DNA of 64,000 nt from Fuerstiella sp. (GCA_029245955.1 JAQWOH010000077.1:51549-115548), one strand, 5' to 3'; positions 43,682 through 54,036 are shown, counted from the stretch's first letter. Notes: generated from the sequence alone by a model not told the origin. A program made the numbers and translations.

Positions 43682-45558
43682 ACTGGCCCAGCTTCAGCTT
43701 CCCGTTTGGCGGATGGTTTTTCCTGTCGCTCATTCCGTTGGTCGTCTTGTATTTCCTGAAGTTGAAACGGCCAAAACTGGAGATACCGTCGTTAGCGCTC
43801 TGGCAGTCGGTGGTGAACGATCAGCGAGTGAATTCGCCGTTTCAGAAGTTCCGTCGCAACCTGCTGTTGCTGCTGCAGTTGATTCTGTTGTGTCTGGTTA
43901 TTCTGGCGCTGATGCAGCCGTTCATCACCGCCGGCCCGGAGAAAGAAGATTATCTGCCGATTCTGATCGATTGTTCCGCCAGTATGCTGGCGACGGTGGA
44001 AGGGGAAGACCAGACACGCCTGGATCAGGCAAAAGAACAGATCCGGGAGATTTCAGGAAATGGCAAAATCGGACTGTACGCATTCTCCAATACCGGTCGA
44101 AGGCTGACTGAATTTACCGACGACCGCCGCATACTGAACCGCGCTCTGGACCGGCTGGAGGGAACGCATCGAGTCAGCAGGCTGGATGAAGTGCTGCGAA
44201 TGGTTGGCGCGGTGGCGCGCACGTTGCCCGTTCAGCGAGCAATTGTATTCACAGACGGAAATTTGAAGGAACATGTCGATGTTGAATTACCGTTCGCGCT
44301 GGAAATCCGTCGAGTTGACGAAGGTGGTGACAATCTTGGTATCACAGAGATGAACGCTCGTCGCAGTGGCACCGACAGTTGGGACGTCTTTGTCCGCGTG
44401 GCCGGCTCGACATCAGAGCCCGCCTACGGGGAACTGAAACTGACTCAGGACGGGAAGGTCGTTGGGCGGGAACCCGTGGTTGCATCCAATCAGGATTCCG
44501 AACGAGTTGTGTTTTCTGTCGGCAGCAACGGATCATCACTGCTGCAGGCAACGCTGAAAGTAGACGGTTTCGATTCGCTGGACGTTGATAATACGGTCTG
44601 GCTGAATCTGCCCGAGACGCGACCGCTCAGGATCCGCACGTCTGCAGACCTGTTTTCGTGGCAGCACGCGTTGAACGTACAATCAGATCTGGACGTTGAC
44701 AGCGGAGAATTGCCGTCAACGCCTTCATACGACCTGATCATCACAGATTCATACGATCTGGGCGGCGCGGCCGCTCCGATTGTGATTTACAGTGGTGTTG
44801 TGCCTGAAGAACTGAAAGATCTGATAGCGGTCAGCGACGTAGATGTTGATGAAACTCCTGTGCGAATTGTGGACTGGGTCAAGACAACACCTTTGCTGCG
44901 TCACGTGCAGTTACGCGACGTGCAGATCGGACAGAAAGCTCGGTTTGCCGCCGGTGCCGACGCCCATGATCTGGAGGAACGTGGATTTGAAGTTCTGGTT
45001 CATGGAGCGGAAGGTCCGTTAATGCTGCAGCGTCGGCGGGGGCTGGAAACCGAATACTATTTTCTGTTTCATACAGACCGCTCGACGTTGCCTTATCGAG
45101 TGGCATTTCCGATTCTGGTGACGAACGTAATTGAAACTGCCATGCAGCAGGCGTCTTTGTCTGAAGTTGTTGCTGCTCCAACCGGAGTTCTGCCAGCACT
45201 GAATGTGGCAGCGGATCGAGAGTATGTGGTGCAGGGGCCGACCGGTGAATCGGACACGGTGCGCTCAACTGCCAGCGGACTGCTGACGGGGATCCAGGCA
45301 GACGTTGTTGGGAAGTACAACATCACTGATGCGGGCATATCGGTGGCATCGGTGGGGACGGGACTGCTCAGTCCTCTGGAAACATCGTTGCGCGCCGTCG
45401 ACGAACTGCAGTTCACGGAACTGAACGTCGCCACCAGCGAGTCACAAATTATAGATTCTGACCGACACCTGTGGTGGCCGCTGGCACTTATGGCTTTTGT
45501 TTTTCTGCTGGCCGAATGGTGGTACTTCCAGCGTATGAAGACGGGAGCTGTGGCGTGA
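43678..45558 (+). CDS. BatA-like membrane protein with VWA domain
   Basis: 626 residues. The N-terminal BatA-type segment GGWFFLSLIPLVVLYFLKLKRP is typical of aerotolerance BatA proteins, and a second helix LLLLLQLILLCLVILALMQPF follows. The VWA domain has the MIDAS start PILIDCSASM and AIVFTDGNLKEHVDV. A long extracytoplasmic beta-rich part follows, then a C-terminal membrane helix (WWPLALMAFVFLLAEWWYF). The usual MIDAS aspartate and serines are kept. Overlaps its neighbours on both sides by four bases. Confidence 0.9.
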   Translation: MNWPSFSFPFGGWFFLSLIPLVVLYFLKLKRPKLEIPSLALWQSVVNDQRVNSPFQKFRRNLLLLLQLILLCLVILALMQPFITAGPEKEDYLPILIDCSASMLATVEGEDQTRLDQAKEQIREISGNGKIGLYAFSNTGRRLTEFTDDRRILNRALDRLEGTHRVSRLDEVLRMVGAVARTLPVQRAIVFTDGNLKEHVDVELPFALEIRRVDEGGDNLGITEMNARRSGTDSWDVFVRVAGSTSEPAYGELKLTQDGKVVGREPVVASNQDSERVVFSVGSNGSSLLQATLKVDGFDSLDVDNTVWLNLPETRPLRIRTSADLFSWQHALNVQSDLDVDSGELPSTPSYDLIITDSYDLGGAAAPIVIYSGVVPEELKDLIAVSDVDVDETPVRIVDWVKTTPLLRHVQLRDVQIGQKARFAAGADAHDLEERGFEVLVHGAEGPLMLQRRRGLETEYYFLFHTDRSTLPYRVAFPILVTNVIETAMQQASLSEVVAAPTGVLPALNVAADREYVVQGPTGESDTVRSTASGLLTGIQADVVGKYNITDAGISVASVGTGLLSPLETSLRAVDELQFTELNVATSESQIIDSDRHLWWPLALMAFVFLLAEWWYFQRMKTGAVA

Positions 45559-47981
45559 CGAGACGTACCGGACAGGACCATCGACACCAGGACAGGGTCA
45601 GCCTGTGTTCGGCGCAGGTCGGCGAAGCGGGGTGGCGTGGAACTGCGGTTCCGGATCGAATTTCGGGACCGACAAATTGTCGACCGCTGTTACTCAAGAT
45701 ACTGCTGCGTGCGACGTTGTTGTGCCTGTTGCTGTGGAACGACACGGTCGCGTCTGGCCAGCCAGGACTTCCTGTTCGCATGAGACTGGAACCTCTGTCG
45801 ATTCGCGGCCGATCCGGCAGCGCGATTCCGGTCCGTATCAAGCTGGAGTACAATTCGCCGCGGATGCTGCAGGGCGATCTGGTTCTTGAGATCTATAACA
45901 GCTTCTATTCCCAGGACGATCTTATGGCGACGATTCGCTATGAAGGGATCGTATTGCAGGATACGGACTATATTTTCAACACTGTACTGCCGCCGATTGA
46001 ACATTCGTATCAGAAGCAGTACCTGATTGTAGGCTGGTATGAGACTGACGATCAGCGGATTCCATTGACAGCTGATCCGAAACTGGTCGATCCACCGGAG
46101 CCTCACGAACTGCTGTCCATCGGTTCATTCGAACGCGCGACGCTGATTTGTTCGGTGTCCGGCCAGAGCGATTATCAGAGGCCTTCATCCAACCGGACTT
46201 TTCTGGACAACGCCCTGTCGCTGGACAATTACTCGCCGGTTCTGAATCGGCGGGCTACGCAGAATTCGAGAATGCGGACGGGGTCTGGTTCATTCGAATC
46301 TCAGAGCATCCGGAATTACTCAGTCAGCTGGGATGCGTTCAATCTGCCCGAGGACCCGCTGCACCTGTGCTGTTTCGACATTGTGATGCTGGCAGACGGA
46401 GCATTTAGTCGACTGGAGGAACTGCAACTGCAGGCCCTCACGACATGGGTGGAGGCCGGCGGCAGCCTTTGCCTGTTGGCAGACGGCAATCGACTGACCG
46501 GCCAGCACGTTCAGTTCTTACAAAACATGTTTCGTACCGATGAGTCAGCAGGTCTGCACTTTTCTCTGGCTGATGACAACACGCTGCTGGTGATCTGCGA
46601 TGAGAATAACCCGGTTATCAATCGGTATCGCGGGTTTGGACGAATCACATTGCTGCCGAACGTCACAGACCTGTCCGAGCGATTAACCGGAGCAGAACTC
46701 GGACGGGTCGTCGGCCATCTGTGGAAACTCAGGAGTGACTCACCCGTGATGTCAGGTCAGAAATGGCAGACGCAGGATGTTGTGTCGCTGTTGCAGCAGC
46801 GAGGAATCGAGGTCACAAAGAATTCGAATGGGTTTTCCGTGGTCCACAACCGTGGGCCTCAACACCTGCGCGGGCAGCAGCAGCATTTCAGCACGCTGTC
46901 CCAGATGGCGATACATTTCGATATGAGCTATGAGCTGCAGCCGAAAGGCAGTCCACTGGTGTCGGCTGCTGAAACAGCGTTGCTGCCCGACGGTGTTGAA
47001 ATGGTACCAACGTCTATCATCGCGTTGCTGCTGATCGCCTACGTCGTCACCATCGGCCCGGTTGACTATCTTGTACTCGGGTATTTTAAGGCCAGGAAGT
47101 ACACGTGGCTGGTGTTTCCGCTTGTCACGGCAGCGTTTACCGCGCTCACCGTCAGCATTGCTCATCAGTATATGGCCAGCACGGACACCGGTGGAGCCAT
47201 CTCGGTGATTGACGTCACCCGTGACGGGCGTCCCGCCCGCCGCACCGATCTGCAGATGCATTTTTATGCTTCACAGACAACGTTGTCTGAACAGGTGGGG
47301 CAGGCATTTGTCGTGCCGGCTCAGATGCTGGTCGCCACGAACATGCAGTACGGAACACCGCAGGGGCCGCGTGCGATCAGCACAGGGGTACATTATTCCG
47401 GCAGATTTCCACAGGCCTATAATATTGAACACAGTCTGCGGCAATGGGAACCACAAATTGTGCGCAGCATGACTCTTGCACCAGAGCCCCGTGGCGTACT
47501 GGATATTCCGTGGGACGATGCCCGCCTGGTCACGACCAGTTCGGGGCGACAGGAACTGCAACAATATCTGCAGAAGGCGGCTCCGGCCGGCTCGTCGATC
47601 GCTGCAGTCGTCCTGCATCAGGACGACCGGTTTCCGATCGGTAACGGAGGTTTTCTGTTTCCCCCCAATGTCATCAGGCGCGGCGATGAATGGGTGAATT
47701 CCGATATCCGATTCCGACGATACATCACAACTCCGGGGCCGAGTATGACGGCTGTAGGACTGCTGCAATCAGCTTGCCGCACCGGCACACGTGATTACTT
47801 CAGTCTTGTTTCCCAGGTATCACCACAGGGGTCGGCGTCTCTTGAAGACCTGCCCATTCTGGATCCGACGGACGCCAGTCAGTGGCTCCTGATGATTGCC
47901 GTAAAGGGAAAAGAAAACCGTATTGTTGTGTATCGACGACTTTATCGGGTGAGTAATTCACCGGGAAACTCAGCACTATGA
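45555..47981 (+). CDS. Membrane protein with GATase-like domain, GldG-type partner
   Basis: 808 residues from GTG 45555, overlapping the previous stop by GTGA. A hydrophobic segment LLLKILLRATLLCLLLW lies near residues 40-56, followed by a beta sandwich. The middle (DIVMLADGAFSRLEELQLQ, LTTWVEAGGSLCLLADG) resembles the class I amidotransferase-like fold found in auxiliary components of Gld-type ABC systems. Membrane helices around residues 480-540 (TSIIALLLIAYVVTIGPVDY) precede a long C-terminal extracytoplasmic domain. Overlaps the ABC ATPase gene by ATGA. Shares its layout with the gene at 50760. Confidence 0.75.
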   Translation: MTRRTGQDHRHQDRVSLCSAQVGEAGWRGTAVPDRISGPTNCRPLLLKILLRATLLCLLLWNDTVASGQPGLPVRMRLEPLSIRGRSGSAIPVRIKLEYNSPRMLQGDLVLEIYNSFYSQDDLMATIRYEGIVLQDTDYIFNTVLPPIEHSYQKQYLIVGWYETDDQRIPLTADPKLVDPPEPHELLSIGSFERATLICSVSGQSDYQRPSSNRTFLDNALSLDNYSPVLNRRATQNSRMRTGSGSFESQSIRNYSVSWDAFNLPEDPLHLCCFDIVMLADGAFSRLEELQLQALTTWVEAGGSLCLLADGNRLTGQHVQFLQNMFRTDESAGLHFSLADDNTLLVICDENNPVINRYRGFGRITLLPNVTDLSERLTGAELGRVVGHLWKLRSDSPVMSGQKWQTQDVVSLLQQRGIEVTKNSNGFSVVHNRGPQHLRGQQQHFSTLSQMAIHFDMSYELQPKGSPLVSAAETALLPDGVEMVPTSIIALLLIAYVVTIGPVDYLVLGYFKARKYTWLVFPLVTAAFTALTVSIAHQYMASTDTGGAISVIDVTRDGRPARRTDLQMHFYASQTTLSEQVGQAFVVPAQMLVATNMQYGTPQGPRAISTGVHYSGRFPQAYNIEHSLRQWEPQIVRSMTLAPEPRGVLDIPWDDARLVTTSSGRQELQQYLQKAAPAGSSIAAVVLHQDDRFPIGNGGFLFPPNVIRRGDEWVNSDIRFRRYITTPGPSMTAVGLLQSACRTGTRDYFSLVSQVSPQGSASLEDLPILDPTDASQWLLMIAVKGKENRIVVYRRLYRVSNSPGNSAL

Positions 47982-48916
47982 GCGAACTGGCAGTCTGCAT
48001 TCGTGATTTGCGCGTTAATTACGGCAAGTTTGAAGCCGTGAAGGGCATTTCTCTGGATATTCCGAAAGGCGAAGTCTTCGGATTCATCGGCCCTAATGGC
48101 GCCGGAAAATCGACAACGATACGCGTTCTCGCAACGCTTCAGCCCAGGTTCCGCGGAATGGCCCTGGTGGGTGGTCTGGACGTCATCAGGCAGCCTCAGC
48201 AGGTTCGCGAAAAGATCGGCTATATGCCGGACTTCTTTGGCGTGTACGAAGACCTCACCGCACTGGAATATCTTCACTTTTTTGCGGCGGCTTACAAATT
48301 GCCCAGTCACCGTCGCAAGGGCGTAATTGACGATGTGCTGGCGCTGACGGATCTGGGACACAAGGCGAACTCGCCGGTTGACGGTCTGTCGCGTGGCATG
48401 AAACAGAGACTGGCGCTGGCGCGAGTACTGTTGCATGATCCTGACCTGTTGCTGCTGGACGAACCTGCCAGTGGCCTTGACCCTCGTGCACGAATTGAGG
48501 TGCGGGAACTGCTGAAAGCGCTCAAGGAAATGGGCAAGACAATTCTGATCAGCAGTCATATTCTGCATGAACTCAGTCAGCTGTGTACCCGAATCGGTAT
48601 TATCGAGACCGGAGAAATGGTGGCTCAGGGGTCGTTGAACGATATTTTCCAGCAACTGCAGTTGAAGCGAATCATTCACATCCGACTGGAGGAACCGGCG
48701 GCAGATCTGGAAGGCAGAGTACGAAATATTCCTGGTGTCGATTCCATAGAAAGTCAGGTCGATCGATGGGCCATTCGACTGCGTGAGGACGAACTTTCTG
48801 TGGCCGATTTTCATCAGGCTCTGGTCGAACAAAATGCACGTGTCACGATGTTTCAGCCGGAAGCGATGGACATGGAGACAGCGTTCATGAAACTCACAGA
48901 GGGGAAAACTGCGTGA
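47978..48916 (+). CDS. ABC-2 type exporter ATPase
   Basis: 312 residues. Walker A GPNGAGKSTTIRVL, the signature DGLSRGMKQRLALARVL, Walker B LLLLDEPASGLDP and the switch His in ISSHILHELS are intact. The LSRGMKQRL form and short C-terminal extension (GSLNDIFQQLQLKRIIHIRL) belong to the ABC-2/CcmA/GldA subfamily rather than importers. It pairs with the permease encoded next, overlapping it by GTGA. Confidence 0.93.
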   Translation: MSELAVCIRDLRVNYGKFEAVKGISLDIPKGEVFGFIGPNGAGKSTTIRVLATLQPRFRGMALVGGLDVIRQPQQVREKIGYMPDFFGVYEDLTALEYLHFFAAAYKLPSHRRKGVIDDVLALTDLGHKANSPVDGLSRGMKQRLALARVLLHDPDLLLLDEPASGLDPRARIEVRELLKALKEMGKTILISSHILHELSQLCTRIGIIETGEMVAQGSLNDIFQQLQLKRIIHIRLEEPAADLEGRVRNIPGVDSIESQVDRWAIRLREDELSVADFHQALVEQNARVTMFQPEAMDMETAFMKLTEGKTA

Positions 48917-50763
48917 GTTGGATCCCTGAATTACCGTTACTGCGCCGCGAACTAACGGAACTTGCCAACCGCCGTCGGACGTATATCGTGCGCGTCGTGG
49001 GTGCGGTGATCTTACTGTTTTTTGTGTTTCTGGCCTATAACGAGTCAATGGGCGCGCGGCAGCGATTCATGAACAACGTCGGCGCAATGGGGCCCATGCG
49101 GTACATGGGGGTTGGCGGCGACGTCTTCTCGCAAATCATACCTCTGTTGTTTTACACAATTCAGATCCTGATGCCGGCATTGTGCTGTGCCTGCGTTACC
49201 GCTGAGAAAGAAAACAACACGCTGGGCACGCTGATGCTGACTCGCCTGGGGCCGGGTACGATCATTCTGGAAAAATTCGGCAGTCGCCTGATACCAATGC
49301 TGACTCTGCTGTTGTTGACATTTCCAGTACTGGCCCACGTGCACACGCTGGGAGGAGTCGACACGGACCTGCTGATCGGAACCTTGTGGCTGCTGTTTTG
49401 CGAATGTCTGCTGTTTGCGAGTGTCGCGATCGCGTGTTCGACCTGGTTTACCACCACCGTTGTCGCATTTATCTGGTCATATGTGTTGATCGGAATTCTG
49501 GCCGCATTGACGTTGAGTCTGGGTTATACAACATTTGTTCCTTCGGCGATCTGGCGATCGGCATTCATGGACAGCCAATGGGGCATTGCAAGGTCGCAGA
49601 TGGCCGTTCTTAATGCGGCTGGCGTAGGTTCCGTTACGGCCCAGTCGAACATACTAATGATAATTTCGAAGTCTTTGCCCGCACTGTTTGTAACCGGTGT
49701 GTTTCTGTTATTTGCCCGACTGACGCTTGTTCGTCGCGCATTTGTATCACAGGCGTCGGCATTGCTTCGAGTGCTGCGAGTGGTGGACGTTTTCTTTACC
49801 GCACTCAATGAGCGAACGACTGGTGGGATTGAACTTATTCGTGACAGTAATCCGCTTCCTGGTGACGACCCGGTCGCATGGAGAGAGCGGAACAAGAAGT
49901 CGCTGGGAAAAGCTCGGTACCTGTTTCGTGTCCTTGTGGTGATGGAAATTCCGACACTGTTCATCTGCATGATGGCGGCGACAGTCTCTGCCAGAAACCA
50001 GTTTGACGGACTCTATATGCTGCAGGGACTGATCTGGACGCTGGCTGTTCTGGTCACCGTCGTGAAGGCGTCCACGCTGTTTTCTTCGGAACGAGGCAAA
50101 CAGACGATTGAGCCACTGCTGGCGACTCCAATGTCGGGGGTGGAATTGCTCAGTCAGAAGGTCGTCGGCATGCGTCGGTTGCTGATTGTGCTTTCCGTGC
50201 CGGTTCTGACCGTCAATCTGACACATTTCATGCTGCAAATCGACTTCAGGAACATCTCTGTCATTACATTACACCGACCAGCAGTTTATCTGTTGCTCAG
50301 CACATGTGCGGCCTTTGTTCTGTTGTATCTGGTGACCTGGACATCCGCGGGAATTGGTTTGAAAATCCACTCTCCGACGAAAGCGGTACTGGCGTCCGTG
50401 GCCGTGATTGTTACATGGATCGCCACCCCATTGGTGTTCGTTCGGTTTTTTCAGCTCGATTCGCCTGAACTGGAAGTTGTTTCGTCGTTCTCGCCGTCCA
50501 TCGCAGTAGCGGCGACAGAGCAATATCTGACGGAACCTTATATGTTGATCCGCTATAATCGGGACGGACTGACAGAAAGCATTCCCGGACTCACCTGGGC
50601 CTGTGGTACGATTGTCTTTTATGCGGGTTTCATGCTGATACTTCGGCAGGTCGTACGTAGAATCTGTCCTTTGCTTCTAAGTCGCCGTGAAAGCCCGGCC
50701 AGCTTAACGCCCGTTTCGGTGGCGATTCAGACACAGGTTCCCGTGCTTGAAGGGATGCCGTGA
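48913..50763 (+). CDS. ABC-2 type permease
   Basis: 616 residues from GTG 48913. About twelve membrane helices: RVVGAVILLFFVFLAYNES near the start, LLTFPVLAHVHTLGG, LLFCECLLFASVAIACSTWF, ALFVTGVFLLFARL, and several in the second half. The cytoplasmic motif ISLPLLFY-like region and TAEKENNTLGTLMLT (a coupling loop) match ABC-2 permeases; a similar loop recurs as SERGKQTIEPLLATPMSG, suggesting two fused permease halves. With the ATPase at 47978 it would form an exporter or envelope-associated complex. Translationally coupled to both neighbours. Confidence 0.88.
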   Translation: MSWIPELPLLRRELTELANRRRTYIVRVVGAVILLFFVFLAYNESMGARQRFMNNVGAMGPMRYMGVGGDVFSQIIPLLFYTIQILMPALCCACVTAEKENNTLGTLMLTRLGPGTIILEKFGSRLIPMLTLLLLTFPVLAHVHTLGGVDTDLLIGTLWLLFCECLLFASVAIACSTWFTTTVVAFIWSYVLIGILAALTLSLGYTTFVPSAIWRSAFMDSQWGIARSQMAVLNAAGVGSVTAQSNILMIISKSLPALFVTGVFLLFARLTLVRRAFVSQASALLRVLRVVDVFFTALNERTTGGIELIRDSNPLPGDDPVAWRERNKKSLGKARYLFRVLVVMEIPTLFICMMAATVSARNQFDGLYMLQGLIWTLAVLVTVVKASTLFSSERGKQTIEPLLATPMSGVELLSQKVVGMRRLLIVLSVPVLTVNLTHFMLQIDFRNISVITLHRPAVYLLLSTCAAFVLLYLVTWTSAGIGLKIHSPTKAVLASVAVIVTWIATPLVFVRFFQLDSPELEVVSSFSPSIAVAATEQYLTEPYMLIRYNRDGLTESIPGLTWACGTIVFYAGFMLILRQVVRRICPLLLSRRESPASLTPVSVAIQTQVPVLEGMP

Positions 50764-52697
50764 TGATCGCCGCAGACGTGACTGAAACATGTGGCCGGCT
50801 TCGGTGCCGAGTACAAACAGCGACTACGCGTGCGCAGTGTTGGTTAACGATATTCGTGACCGTTGTCATGGTACTGTGCAGTTCTGCGGCGGTCGCTGAA
50901 TCAGGGCCGACGCTGAAAGTGGTTGAGCACACATGGGGATTCGACGGACGCGTGCAGCCGGGGCAGTTCAATCCGTTGTCGATTCTGCTGGATAATCAGA
51001 CGGCTGAAGCGATTGACGCATCAGCTACTCTGCAGCGACTTCAGGGACTGTTGAGTCCGTCGGGCAGCCAGTATGTGCAACAGGTATTCATTGCCCCGGC
51101 GGCACGACGTTGGATTCAGTTTTATCCCTACGTCGCTAATAGCTATCAGTCCAAATGGGTTCTGTCTTTTGATGGAGTAAGAATCGGCGAGTTCACTCAG
51201 CCGCGGCCTGCCTACAAGCTGGAATCTGAACAGGAAGAGCAACAGCCTCAGGTCATCATTCTTGACAGGGTGGAAACGGTTTCCAGCCGTCCGTCGACCG
51301 TCAAACATCTTCCGGAAAACATCTTTCCACCGTATGCCACCGCAACTGTTGGTTTGCACACAGTATTCATGGATCATGTGCCTGACTGGGAACTGCCCCG
51401 ACAGCAGGCATTTATTTCGTGGCTGAAACTGGGTGGTCGCCTGCAATTGTTAGTAAATCGGCGGGGTGAATATCCTCGATTCAGTGGAGAACTGTCGGAT
51501 CTTAATCAGCCGCTGAAGCGTTATTCCATCGGCAACGGTATTGTCAACCGAATGGATGTGCAGCGAGAAGGCCTGACCGAAACGATGGTGCGTAACGCTG
51601 TGGTTCTTGATTCTCTGGATGATGAAGACGAGGAATTGGAGGAGTTTCTACAACAGCAGAAACAGCAGGGCCTGGGAGTGGGCCAGTTGATCGACGTGGA
51701 ACCATCGTCGATCGATGACCAGTTCTTCCGGCATATGCGAGAACTGACGTTGCCGGACCATGCCTGGTGGCTGATCTTTCTGCTGGCTCTGTGTTACATC
51801 GGGCTCATTTTTCCCGGTTGTTTTGTGTTGTCCAGGAATAAACAACTGCATTTTCTGGCGACGTATAGTGCTCTTGCCGGTCTGTCGGTGATCTTCAGTA
51901 TTTTGTTTCTGGCTATCGGTCAGCGCGGTTATGGAGAATCCACAACTCTGCAGACGCTGGCAGTGGCGCGGGCCGAAGACAATACTCACTGGAGCGTCAT
52001 GCAGTGGAATGCTCTGTTCGTGACTTCCGGTGACAGCTATCAGGCGACAGCACCCGATCAGCAATCTGTTTACTCAACAGGTGAAACTGTAGGTCAGGCA
52101 GAGGCGCAGATCATACCGGGCAACGCCGGTGGTATCACCATGCAGATACCGCCATTTTCTTCCCAGACGTTTGTCAGTCGACGTCGACTGGCCTCTGCTG
52201 ACTGGCGTCTGCAGATCAGCAGTATTGATCTGCAGCTGTCCGGACTTGTGAATCTCAGCATTCAGACGGGTGACAACTTCCCTGCCGCAGAAGGAAATAA
52301 ATACCTCGTACTTGCCGGGCGTCGTCTCTACGAAATGAAGTATGACGACAGGACTCGACAACTGCTGTTGTTTGGAGCAAAACGACGGCTGGCAGAATAC
52401 TGTCAGCCAAATTTTGACTTTCAGTATACAACACCTTGGGGCCAGCCACAGGAAAAGGATCTGCGCTCTCCGGAAGAACGTTTCTATGATGAATCGCTGC
52501 CCGCTCTGGTGCAGCGCAATCTGCTGGATGATCTCGTGAACAGCGTGGTCAGATATGAACTGCCGTCTGACCGGATACGTTTGTTTATCTACACGGCACT
52601 TCCGGATGAATTCGTGATTTCCGTCAGTGCAGACGCTAAAAGCACGGGAAGGATTCTGTTTGCAATGGACCTGTCGCTGCTGTCCGGTGATCAATAG
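50760..52697 (+). CDS. Second GATase-like membrane protein of the ABC/MoxR operon
   Basis: 645 residues from GTG 50760 (an ATG follows at 50763). Signal segment WLTIFVTVVMVLCSSAAVAES, beta sandwich, then a GATase-like part (VFMDHVPDWELPRQQAFISW, LKLGGRLQLLVNRRG). An acidic stretch (DDEDEELEEFLQQQ) precedes two membrane helices (WWLIFLLALCYIGLIFPGCFVL and a second near residue 380). The C-terminal half is extracytoplasmic. This is the same order of parts as the 45555 product, so the two flank the exporter genes as a probable pair. It is the last gene of the series. Confidence 0.75.
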   Translation: MMIAADVTETCGRLRCRVQTATTRAQCWLTIFVTVVMVLCSSAAVAESGPTLKVVEHTWGFDGRVQPGQFNPLSILLDNQTAEAIDASATLQRLQGLLSPSGSQYVQQVFIAPAARRWIQFYPYVANSYQSKWVLSFDGVRIGEFTQPRPAYKLESEQEEQQPQVIILDRVETVSSRPSTVKHLPENIFPPYATATVGLHTVFMDHVPDWELPRQQAFISWLKLGGRLQLLVNRRGEYPRFSGELSDLNQPLKRYSIGNGIVNRMDVQREGLTETMVRNAVVLDSLDDEDEELEEFLQQQKQQGLGVGQLIDVEPSSIDDQFFRHMRELTLPDHAWWLIFLLALCYIGLIFPGCFVLSRNKQLHFLATYSALAGLSVIFSILFLAIGQRGYGESTTLQTLAVARAEDNTHWSVMQWNALFVTSGDSYQATAPDQQSVYSTGETVGQAEAQIIPGNAGGITMQIPPFSSQTFVSRRRLASADWRLQISSIDLQLSGLVNLSIQTGDNFPAAEGNKYLVLAGRRLYEMKYDDRTRQLLLFGAKRRLAEYCQPNFDFQYTTPWGQPQEKDLRSPEERFYDESLPALVQRNLLDDLVNSVVRYELPSDRIRLFIYTALPDEFVISVSADAKSTGRILFAMDLSLLSGDQ

Positions 52698-53055
52698 AAC
52701 TAGAACACGCATCACCGATGTGTTGTGACTCTCGCCACTGTTCAGCTGCAGTATTGGTCGCCGCCACCACGGCACGTCCGTGAGATTCGCACTAACGGCG
52801 ATGGACGTGTGAGGTAATTCACATTCGGCTCAACCGGGGCATGACCAGCCATTCAGTGGATTGAGCTTTGAGAACACAGAAAAGCCACGGGCATTCCGGG
52901 GAATATCTCCAATGCCGTAATATTCGGCGGTACTCAGGAACCGCGATATACTGAATTCGATGGAATCCGGAGCGGAGATCTGCAATGCTCATGTACCGTA
53001 TTCCCATGTCCGATCCGTGATCCTCCCCAAGTCGCCTTCCCGAAAAGCGGTCGCT

Positions 53056-54036
53056 ATGACAGGTGTCCACACATTTGTGCTTGCATTGTTGTGTGCTGGT
53101 GGTGCCGGCATTGCTCAGGATCGTCAACACGTCATCGTGGTAATAGGTGCAGAAGGAACTGCCGAATACGGGCAGATGTTTGCGGAATGGTCCGATCAAT
53201 GGAAAGTCGCCGCGACTGCGGGGGATGCATTGTTTGAAATCATCAATGGTGACGATAGTCTTGAACAACTGCAGCAAAAACTCTCAGAAGTGGCAGGGGT
53301 GGATAGTACAGAGCCGCTTTGGCTTGTGCTGATCGGGCACGGCACATATGACGGACGAGTTGCACGCTTCAACCTGCGCGGGGCCGATCTATCTGCAGAT
53401 AGTGCGGCAGAATTGTTAGCTGAGTCAAAGCGACCCGTGGCGGTTATCAATTGCTCCTCGTGCAGCGCTCCGTTTATTAACGCTCTCAGCGGGGACAACC
53501 GAACTGTCATTACCGGAACGAAAGACGGCGGTGAGATACAGTTTGCTCGATTTGGCCGTTACATAGCCGACGGGATCGGTAATCTGGAAGCGGATATTGA
53601 TCGTGACGGACAGACATCTTTGCTGGAGGCATGGTTGTTCGCGTCTCGCCGGACCAATGAGTACTACAAATCGGACGGCAGACTGGCGACGGAACACTCG
53701 TTGCTGGACGACACAGGTGACAGTAAGGGAACCAGAGCGGAAGTCTTTGAAGGTGTCCGCATCAAAGACAGTGTTAAGAATAAAGATGCTCTGGACGGCA
53801 GGCTGGCAAGACGCTGGCACCTTGTGCGAAGTGCAGCGGAACGCAGTCTCAGTCCGGATCAGCGGACGGTACGCGATCGTCTGGAAAGCGAATTGGAATT
53901 GCTGCGAGAACGAAAGTCGGAACTTGCTGAAAAGGAGTATCTGCGGCAGCTGGAGTTGATTCTTCTGCCGCTGGCAAAGCTCTACGAAGAGGCCCAGTCG
54001 CCATCTCCCGGTGAGGTGCCGGAAAATAAACAGTGA
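53056..54036 (+). CDS. Secreted caspase-fold-like protein
   Basis: 326 residues from the ATG at 53056, where the signal peptide MTGVHTFVLALLCAGGAGIA begins; the frame is open to 52960. The central part has the clan CD peptidase pattern: WLVLIGHGTYDG supplies a candidate catalytic His, and PVAVINCSSCSAPF a candidate Cys. GTKDGGEIQFARFGRYIADG and DRDGQTSLLEAWLFASRRT fit the C-terminal part of this fold. The end is a helical charged region. Clan CD includes caspases, metacaspases and legumains; the exact family is not clear, and activity is inferred. Overlaps the next gene's frame by GTGA if its upstream start is used. Confidence 0.7.
   Translation: MTGVHTFVLALLCAGGAGIAQDRQHVIVVIGAEGTAEYGQMFAEWSDQWKVAATAGDALFEIINGDDSLEQLQQKLSEVAGVDSTEPLWLVLIGHGTYDGRVARFNLRGADLSADSAAELLAESKRPVAVINCSSCSAPFINALSGDNRTVITGTKDGGEIQFARFGRYIADGIGNLEADIDRDGQTSLLEAWLFASRRTNEYYKSDGRLATEHSLLDDTGDSKGTRAEVFEGVRIKDSVKNKDALDGRLARRWHLVRSAAERSLSPDQRTVRDRLESELELLRERKSELAEKEYLRQLELILLPLAKLYEEAQSPSPGEVPENKQ

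Noticed and set aside
47942..49048. A 368-codon minus-strand open frame
   Set aside because: Antisense to the ABC-2 ATPase gene, which has all its motifs.
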